Source of the DNA: Archegozetes longisetosus
Lineage: Eukaryota; Arthropoda; Arachnida; Sarcoptiformes; Trhypochthoniidae
DNA: 64,000 nt
Assembly: GCA_018873245.2 (NCBI GenBank)
Contig: JAEMBT020000003.1
Span: 984,447 to 1,048,446 of the forward strand
Direction of reading: 5' to 3'
Shown: piece by piece, positions 56,220-64,000 of the stretch
Layout: each line of letters opens with the position of its first letter
How positions within the stretch are numbered: position 1 is the stretch's first letter
Program-made: the position numbers and the translations under genes
The notes under the pieces: model-generated
Databases searched by the model: none
What the model was told of the DNA's origin: nothing
What the model saw: only the letters and a program-made list of their open reading frames with translations

Positions 56220-58960
56220 TCAAAGTAAGGGTTTCCTACAGCAAAGTTCGTCAAAATCAGGTACAATCTTAGTTAAAGCGAGTCCTAGATCATTTTCAAC
56301 TGCAAGTATTGATCTATGTTCATAAGTGAGTCTTGAAAAAGCATCAAATAATGATGTTATAATTTTTTTAACTGAAAACCGAAATTTTTTATCAAAGGGA
56401 GGACAAGGTATAGTTTTAGGTTTATCACAAGTTGTCAAATGGCAAATAAACTATTTATTCTAAAAAAATTCAATAATTTCACATCTTACTTTTGATGGCT
56501 TTTGCTACTTCAACTAAACAATTATTTTTAATGACATATTCTGTGAACTCATTACATAATATGGAAAAGTTTACCTTTGTACAAATCTAGGCATTAATAG
56601 AATGAATACAAAACTATTTCTTTCGCAAGACCATAGATTATTACTTTACAAAATTCAAACTATCATATAATTAAATATTAGTTTTTCAAAGCTTCTAAAC
56701 AGTCAAAACAAGAGTAAACGTCTTTGGTTACAGGACAACTCCAGAGACCAGAGAAAAGACCTTGAAATTCGAGATATAACTAGTATGACCACATATATTT
56801 TTCGAAAATGCAGGACAAAATTGTAAGGTTCTCCCTTGTAAATTTTAAAATTTTATTTTGAACTCAATGAAATTTTTATATATTCAAACAATTTTCATAC
56901 ATTAGTTTAAAAATTATCTAATTCTTCCTTACTTGTACCTAAACTTATATTTTTTCATCTGATTTTATAGCGTTAAGTAAACCAGTATTATTTTTAACGA
57001 AATTATGAAATTCAGAACAGTACGTTGAAAAATTAAATCTTGTACATAATTCTGCTTTAAATAAATTAATATTCATTCTATTTCATTCATTTGTTCATAA
57101 GGGTTTTACCAATATAACACTAGAAATATTATTTAGAGACTAAATCTGATGAAAGTAAAACTTTAAATATTAAGGTTTAATAAAATGCATGACAAATGTG
57201 TCCTGCAGGATACATTTGCAGGGCAAAGGGTACAAGACCCTATTTACAGGACAGTACAATGAAGAACATGTTGTCAGCTTAGCTATAGCACTCGTAGTAT
57301 CGAATTATTGATTATTATGAAAGCCAACTCTAGGTATTGATTCTTAGCTTCAATCTAAAGTTCAGAAAGTTTTATCCTCTTCAAATTCATTCTTTGACTA
57401 TAGTTGCATTTCATTTCTAATAATTGATTTTTATGATGAACCCTCAATTTTTATTCTTCACTATTGGCCCGAAAATGATTTCGAATCCACTCTTATCGAT
57501 TTTCAATTAAAATTTCGCTAAAATATTTCTCGAAATACGATATTAAGTTGAATAGATGTTCAGTATCAATAGACTTAAATTCATTGATTGATAGGTCATT
57601 GAGTTTGACGTATTCATCAAAAGAGCTAAACATTTGAAAAACATTTCTTTCTTCTCCTAAACTTCTGAATGAATTCAAGAATTCTATCTTTAACCTGTAA
57701 GATGCTACTATTGATTTGTAATGAAAGATTCAGTTCATTGAAACGATTAAAAATATCTGCTAGATTCACAATTTTAATGATGAAAATTTCATCTTCAAAA
57801 TCTTGAAAATTTTCCATGTTTTTAGAAATTCTGAGATAACACCTTTCAAATCAAGTACTTTTTCGGCGGGACTATAGAACATGAGACACAATGGTTTCTT
57901 GAAGACCTAGGAAAATTTAGATATATTCTCTACTCAATAAATGAAATATCTCACCAGGGACCAAGACCCTAGGGCCCTTAGGATCTGATGTCGGCCCACA
58001 GAGTACATAACCCCTTAACATGGATATCAAGTCGAGTCGAATCTTATGATCCCATTTTTAAAGATCTAGAACCTTTGGTACCGAGGATACAAGTCTCTTT
58101 CGCGGGCAAGTATGGCAGATTTAAAGGTACATGTCCTTTGAGTTACCTGAGGAAGACCACGAGGAGGTTATCTACACACACGCATATACACTCACTCAAA
58201 CTGCTGATCCTATAAACTCAAGTACCCCCCTAATTTGTATCCGTTTCTACTCCTATATGGACAGCCTTTATATACCGTAGAGCCTTGGGCACCTAGCGAG
58301 ATGTTTCACTTATATCTAAAATCAACATTCCTAGATCTTCGCAAACCAATTGTGTACGGTGCTCTATAGTCCCGACTTCTTTTCACAAATCTTCCTTTTG
58401 AAAGATATCAAACTTCTGAATTGAGCAGACGATCATTGTGTTTTGGATCTATTTCTTCACAAAGTGCCTTAAGTAACCGATTGTTAAGTGCACGTGCTTT
58501 TACAAATTCAAAAATTTTCATGACCTTATCCAAAACGTTATTCAAATCGGAGTTAAGGTTTTAGAAGCTAATGCTTGCCTATGGATAAGACAATGAAATG
58601 ATCTTATTTTTGGATTAGCTAATTTAATTCTTGTAGTTAGACCACTCATTTATCAATAGTATGAGGTTTCTTATTTTGTGTGGTACGTAATGACACCAAA
58701 TATGAAACCCTTATCCAATTGTCAACCGTTTTGACTGTGTTTTGATACACTCTATTGTATAATATGTCTAATTTTCTTGGTTTTGAAAAATCAATCGATT
58801 TCTTATTCTCTTTTGGATTTTTGCTTCTAAATGTCTTTATTTTTTATTGTTTCGAGCGACTCGACAACTTTTCAAATGAGATAACACGCAGTGGTTAAGA
58901 TACTTCACTGCCGTCATCGATGAAACCGAGTTTAATACATGATTACTTCCTTTTGCTGAT
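56220..58960 (-). mobile_element. Decayed hAT transposase of ZBED5/SCAND3-like type
   Basis: Minus-strand fragments appear in the right order for this hAT group. Near 58700: VSYLVSLRTTQNKKPHTIDK (start of the domesticated-hAT-like body). At 58600-58380: HCLIHRQALASKTL, then after a frame change MKIFEFVKARALNNRLLKAL, CEEID and NSEV. At 57817-57493: NLADIFNRFNELNLSLQ and FDEYVKLNDLSINEF. At 56340-56230: FSRLTYEHRSILAVENDLGL and ALTKI, the hAT C-terminal dimerisation end. Multiple stops and frameshifts show it is dead. A 507-bp element is nested at 57868-58373. The part at 56350-56790 recurs at 7603-8085. Confidence 0.7.
57868..58373. mobile_element. Element nested in the hAT transposase
   Basis: Ends GGGACTATAGAACATGAG and the inverse of CGGTGCTCTATAGTCCC. 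The hAT coding similarity stops at one edge (KGRFVKR) and resumes at the other (LKGVISEFLKTW). Family unknown; no target duplication could be settled. Confidence 0.6.
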
Positions 58961-59340
58961 GGATGGTTCAACACCATTTTCTGTACTTGATTCATATTGT
59001 CTTTAATTTGCTTTAAGTATTTATTCATTGATTTGTTCGATTGGTTCAAAACTTTTGATACTTTACCTTTTCGAATAAAGCTATTTTTGATTTCTCTTAA
59101 TTTCTTTTAATACTTTAAATAAATCAAATAATCAATGGATAACTTTCGAATCGATTATTTATGTTCACAGTTTTTGTTTTGTCTTTTATATTTTAATGGA
59201 AAATTTCATTATCTTCTCATGAAATCCTATAAAATTCATGTTTTTTCGTCAAAAATTTTTGTTATAATAAGCACATACTCAGCATAAAGTTTGATGTCTA
59301 CATCTTTCAATTGATAAGGTTTTTCATTAAGTATAAAGAA

Positions 59341-61310
59341 GAGATCTCGGTTGAACTAGACTTTACGTGGCCAGAGATTTTCGACATAATCTTTGTATAT
59401 AAATAATCTATAACTCATACAGAGTTCAACTATGTAAATTTTATTCACCACAAATGACCAGAACATCAATAAAAAAATTCCCGAAAATTCGACTAGACTT
59501 TACGTGGTCACAGATTTTCGATATAAGCTTTCTATATAAAGAAACTACAACTCAAGCTGAGTTCAATTATACAAATTTCATTTGCCGCAAATGATTAGAA
59601 CATTGGTAAAAAAAAAAATTCCGAGTAATCTAGTATATACAAAATTGCCGTAAAATAAATTTATGGAATCACGTTTCAACTCAAACCGATTGAAATCAAC
59701 AGAATTTCACGGTTCTGGTAATATATTTTGATGAAACTTCACAAAATAAAAAAATATTGAAAAAATGAGAGAACCAAGATCCTACGAGACCTTGGTTTAA
59801 AATAGTACCTCGTTAAAAACATATTTTTTTAAATAAGTTCTTGACAAGGACGAAAAAATTATGAAGTAACGTAGCCTTATGTGAAATTCCTCGCTTAATA
59901 TAGATTAATACTTATATTATAAGCAATAAATCATTAATAGACTTCTTAAAACACTATAATAGTTGTTATTATTGAAACGTTATTTTTGCTGGCTTATTTT
60001 AGCTGGGTTACTTTGACCCGTTACAGAGAATTTCCAATCAGCTTTTAATATGCTAAGCCGAACCGTTTATCTTATTGAATCAACTGAGCATCGTCTGACT
60101 GATGCTCAGTGCATCCTCTATTGCGCTTCCAATGACACAATTAGGTCTAACGGTACATTTATTAGCCAAGTTCTTTAACTTAGTTTATATTTATAAACCA
60201 TATTCGGCCATTACCGCAAGAAAACGGTTCCCGGATCTTGTGATCGTGATACTATAAGGATCTAGTTTTGCACTTTACATCAGTAACACTACGTTATTTA
60301 ATAATTTTTTCGTCCTTGTCAAGAACTTATTTAAAAAATATGTTTTTAACGAGGTACTATTTTAAACCAAGGTCTCGTAGGATCTTGGTTCTCTCATTTT
60401 TTCAATATTTTTTTATTTTGTGAAGTTTCATCAAAATATATTACCAGAACCGTGAAATTCTGTTGATTTCAATCGGTTTGAGTTGAAACGTGATTCCATA
60501 AATTTATTTTACGGCAATTTTGTATATACTAGATTACTCGGAATTTTTTTTACCAATGTTCTAATCATTTGCGGCAAATGAAATTTGTATAATTGAACTC
60601 AGCTTGAGTTGTAGTTTCTTTATATAGAAAGCTTATATCGAAAATCTGTGACCACGTAAAGTCTAGTCGAATTTTCGGGTACTCTGTATGAGTTATAGAT
60701 TATTTGTATATAAAATTCATCTATGGATTCTCTGGCCACGTAAAATCCAGTCGAATTTTCGGGAATATTTTTACCAATGTTCTAATCATTTGCGGTAAAT
60801 AAAACTTATGTCTGAAATCAGCCTAAGCTATAGTCTATTTATATACAAAGTTTATGTCGAGAATCTCTGGCCAGGTTGTCTAGCCGATTTTTTCGATAAT
60901 ATTTTTACCAATGTTCTGATCATTTGCGGTGAATAAATTTTATATATTTGAACTTAGTTCGAGTTGTAGTTTATTTATATACAAAGTTTATTTGAAAAAT
61001 TTGTGGCCACGTAAAGTCTAGTCGATTTTTCGGGAATACTTTTACCGATGTTCTGGTCATTTGGGGCTAATAAAATTTATGTATATGGTCTCTGCATGAG
61101 TTATAGATTATTTGTATATAAAATCCACGTTTGAATTCTCTGGCCACGTAAAGTCTAGTCGATTTTTCGGGAATACTTTTACCGATGTTCTGGTCACTTG
61201 CGGTGAATAAAATTTATGTATATGGTCTCTGCATGAGTTATAGATTATTTATATACAAAGCTTATGTCGAAAATCTCTGGCCACGTAAAGTCTAGTTCAA
61301 CCGAGATCTC
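59341..61310. mobile_element. Large fold-back element with 136-bp unit arms
   Basis: Mirror-image ends GAGATCTCGGTTGAACTAGA and its inverse lie at 59341 and 61310. Arms pair: 59488-59874 with 60290-60680 almost perfectly, around a 415-nt unique core. Outward, both arms consist of tandem units marked by CCACGTAAAGTCTAGTCGA (right arm near 60652, 60736, 60870, 61006, 61143, 61281, spaced about 136 nt after the first; left arm near 59358 and 59504). The right arm has more units than the left. No coding capacity. The layout is that of a Foldback-type element; target duplication not seen. Confidence 0.75.
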
Positions 61311-62099
61311 ATTATTACTCAAAATCTGATGAAAATTGAACCTTGCGAACTGCGACTCACACATGACTAAATCTTCAAATCCTCTCGCGACCCACCTTTT
61401 GGAATATTTAATACAAATTATTGCTTAAATAATTTTAACTTAAATATTAAAATTTACACTTACAATGAACTCGAAAACAGTAAATAATTTTGAATACATT
61501 TATGAAATTTATATATATTTATGAAAACATAGCTGAGAGCATTAAAAAAAATAAAAGCTTTTCAATCAATGAGAGATCAATCGTACATATTCATTAAAAT
61601 CTATTTCTTATTATTCAAAAGAAATAAACGTTGAAGCTCTTGGGTATTAGATATTTAAAAAGCTGAAAATTAACGTAATGAACTTTAAAAAACATTTAAA
61701 CAAGTAAACAATGATGCTTATATTGAGCTTTAAGCTTATATTTTTAAGTACAATATATTTGAATTAAATGTTATCTTAAAATGCATTCTTCTTCAGGATA
61801 TTGTAACTGCTATCCATCCCATAGATTGATAAAATTACATTCCTCTCAATTTTTAAAACATTTGGTATTATATGAGTTACCAAAACAATACAAATTAAAT
61901 TAGCCTATGATAAATACTTCATTATTTTTTCATATCAAGAATTTATTGCGAGACAAAGTTCATTCGAAGCTAGTTATGTTAATCATCAGGTCTTATCAAA
62001 ACATCTGTCAAAATCTCAAAACAATTCTTACATATCTTGTGCATAACAACAAAAATATAGAAATGAAGTTTTAATTTTATTTTAAAATTTCCAAACGAT
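61311..62099. other. Intergenic, 3' flank of the LRR gene
   Basis: AT-rich with no gene or repeat partner recognised; contains the 3' UTR of the gene at 62100-63428. Confidence 0.4.
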
Positions 62100-63428
62100 T
62101 TAACATTTAGGCTGTTCGATAGGCTCTAATGTGAATAGATTTCTCGAGTTCTGATTCGCACAATTGATTGTTGGGACACGAGTCGACAGATTATCGTCAA
62201 GAAGCCATTTAACCTTACAATCGCAGACAATTGGGTTCTGATGGAGAAGAAGTCTTTGAATACCTTTCTCTCCACCCATATGATGACGAAATACGGCCTC
62301 AGGAACTGATTTCAGTTGATTGGCATATAATAAGACTTCTTGAGGTGCCCTGCCTCCGGTACCAAAAGCTAACGGATTGAAACTGCCTTCATTTAGCTGA
62401 TTGAAGGCCAGATCGAGCTGAATCGGATGAACAGAGGAGAACTCGAAGGCGTGCGCGTCAATAACAGACAATAAGGGATTGCTTTGGAAAGTGACATCTA
62501 TTAAATTAGGCAAAAAAGCGAACGCGTATTTGCCGATCCGCTTCAGATTCGGGTTGTGCTGGATATAGATATTATTGATATGTGTATTGAGTCCAAACGC
62601 ATTGTCCGGGATTTCAGTGATTCCGGTTTGGGTCAAATCCAGAGTATGCCTGACTTGTAGGTTATCTATCAGTTTGAATAAGTCTAGTAGATCGGTTTGG
62701 CCTAGGAGTGGATTGTTATAGAAGTCGACTGCATATAAATGATTCTCTTCGTGATCGCCTTTTAGGAACGCATCTGGACTTATGTGCGTTAAGTGCAAGT
62801 TATTTCCGATGAATATGTTGTAAAAGACTGCATCGCCGAAAGTTCCAGCAGCTATGGTCTGTATATCTGTTCCATTGATGTATAGTGCTGAGAATAAACG
62901 CGGTCTTCCAGTCGCAGATACGAACCCGGTGCCGAAAATGGTTCGCAAATCTTTGATCTGTGGCCCTATGCATCTGATCTGTGGTAGTAATCGCCCATCA
63001 TTGAAAGTATCCATAACGCAAGTGCAAGGAGCGATGTCAGCCGGCGCTGGACATACTTCGGCGCTGTGGGACATGTTTACTGCCAGTAAAAGAGCTAAGG
63101 AGCTCAATAAGGTTTCTGAAAGAGAATGATCTGAAATTAAGATTCTCGTAGTGTATATAAAAGCTAAACTGAAATATTTGTCATAATTGAAGTTTATTAT
63201 CATTTTTGAATTTATATCAGTTATAAATCATTGCGTATATTTTATGTAATCATTTGAGAATTAATATATTCTAATATGAGAATTCATGATCTAGAAAGGT
63301 GAATAAGAACTTTGAAATTTATTCTATGAACATTAATTTATCTCATAAATTATTTTTCGGTTTGTAACGCATTTTTAAAGCTATAATTTTCTATTTTATT
63401 TTAATTTATTGTACTTACTTGTATTCAT
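62100..63428 (-). CDS. Secreted LRR protein, oplophorus-luciferase non-catalytic-subunit-like
   Basis: The model joins a 10-nt coding exon (63428-63419, ATGAATACAA then GTAAGT) to exon 2 (63115-62100) across a 303-bp phase-1 intron with acceptor TCATTCTCTTTCAG. The result is 341 aa starting MNTKTLLSSLALLLAVNMSH, a textbook signal peptide. The ATG at 63203 lies inside the proposed intron and would put an odd segment before the hydrophobic core. Mature sequence: N-terminal Cys cap VCPAPADIAPCTC, then LRRs (IFIGNNLHLTHISPDAF, IYIQHNPNLKRIGKYAF, LDLAFNQLNEGSFNPLAF) and an LRRCT cap NPIVCDCKVKWLLDDN ending ..EQPKC. It matches one unit of the two-unit gene at 31056-32939 and is likely an extracellular binding protein. 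Codon use is more GC-rich than in its neighbours, suggesting higher expression or stronger constraint. Confidence 0.9.
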
Positions 63429-63520
63429 TCTATGTTAAACTAGTATCACACAAATCGATGGTAGAAAAGACTACACTGTCAGAAAACTAGGATTAATTTC
63501 AAAATTCTTAAGTTCTTGTT

Positions 63521-63529
63521 TTTTATATA
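63521..63529 (-). promoter_or_regulatory. TATA box of the one-unit LRR gene
   Basis: TATATAAAA on the minus strand lies about 95 nt upstream of the proposed ATG at 63428, which supports the short first exon over the internal ATG. Confidence 0.5.
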
Positions 63530-64000
63530 TTACTGGCTTTACAGGTGAATGATTTCTCATATGTCAATCAATTGTTTTCATCTACTATGTTACCCCATCG
63601 AATGGTTATGAAATCAAATTATTGTTTCAAAAGAACATTAGATAACTTCGTCAGAATTGCTTAATTTTATTGAGAAATTTCGTTACAGTTAGAGAACAAT
63701 TTATTTAGGAAGTTCATCAATTCGATTTAAGGACGGCTATTTATATAAAGATCTATTTGAAAATATTTAAAGCAAACAATTTTCATAATTATATTATCTG
63801 AAGATATTAATTACTATTTAAATTAAATTCCGATCCAGATACAAAATTGTCGTGTTATTTCTCTCACAATTAATGACACTTATTCTAAAGAATACAGATC
63901 AGTAGTAAGATTTCGGTTGTGCAGGCGGTTGCTTAGAAATCCCTGTTCTCAACTTTAACCCCAAAAGCCAGTTCTTGTATAATAAATACTATAAACATTG
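63530..64000. other. Right edge, no gene seen
   Basis: AT-rich sequence upstream of the LRR gene; nothing recognised before the window ends. Confidence 0.4.

Noticed and set aside
63116-63203. ATG 63203 as the start of the one-unit LRR gene
   Set aside because: It adds a polar/aromatic segment before the signal peptide and lies inside a sequence with a strong splice acceptor. The spliced 10-nt exon gives a far better N-terminus.

Overview
This 64 kb window is AT-rich eukaryotic nuclear DNA with GT-AG introns, TATA-box promoters and dense transposon debris. The gene content points to an arthropod, most likely a chelicerate and perhaps an acariform mite. It includes an LRR protein of the type named after the oplophorus-luciferin 2-monooxygenase non-catalytic subunit, an NaGLT1/MFSD4-like sugar transporter, a DEG/ENaC channel, a small secreted DUF4430 protein and remnants of a gustatory-receptor-like gene. 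The taxon is an inference from family membership only.

Intact genes: a secreted Asn/Pro-rich protein of unknown family (1731-3215, -), a possible 44-aa membrane peptide (4976-5110, -), a secreted protein with two dynein-light-chain-like modules (5648-6503, -, two exons), a DUF4430/transcobalamin-like secreted protein (16384-16870, -, two exons), a 627-aa LRR protein made of two tandem LRR units (31056-32939, -), a four-exon MFS transporter (45955-49090, +), a DEG/ENaC subunit (53289-54527, +) and a 341-aa LRR protein whose first coding exon is only 10 nt (62100-63428, -). The exon joins given here were worked out by hand. Each preserves the frame and yields the expected family sequence.

Broken host genes are as frequent as working ones: a second DLC-like gene (15046-15899), a gustatory-receptor-like gene (23881-26314), a C2H2 zinc-finger gene (27417-28777), a C-type lectin (about 40650-41014) and a paralogue of the MFS transporter (42486-44290). 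Most carry several stops or frameshifts, and two were split by transposons whose target-site duplications are still readable.

The rest is mobile DNA: a CR1/L2-like LINE and a tRNA-derived SINE (10.9-13.5 kb), pogo/Tigger derivatives, mariner and Tc1 relatives, a piggyBac derivative, many hAT relatives, a decayed ZBED-type hAT transposase (56.2-58.96 kb), and a striking number of fold-back elements. Three small fold-backs (18.1, 33.5 and 37.6 kb) share 9-bp target duplications and terminal repeats built from short tandem units, yet have unrelated sequences. The largest fold-back (59.3-61.3 kb) has arms built of about 136-bp units. The 1.63 kb second intron of the MFS gene is almost entirely two transposons inserted side by side in what was about a 55-bp intron.

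No operon-like or multi-gene system is evident. The main interest lies in the exported DLC-like family, the fold-back element architectures and the decayed chemosensory and lectin genes.
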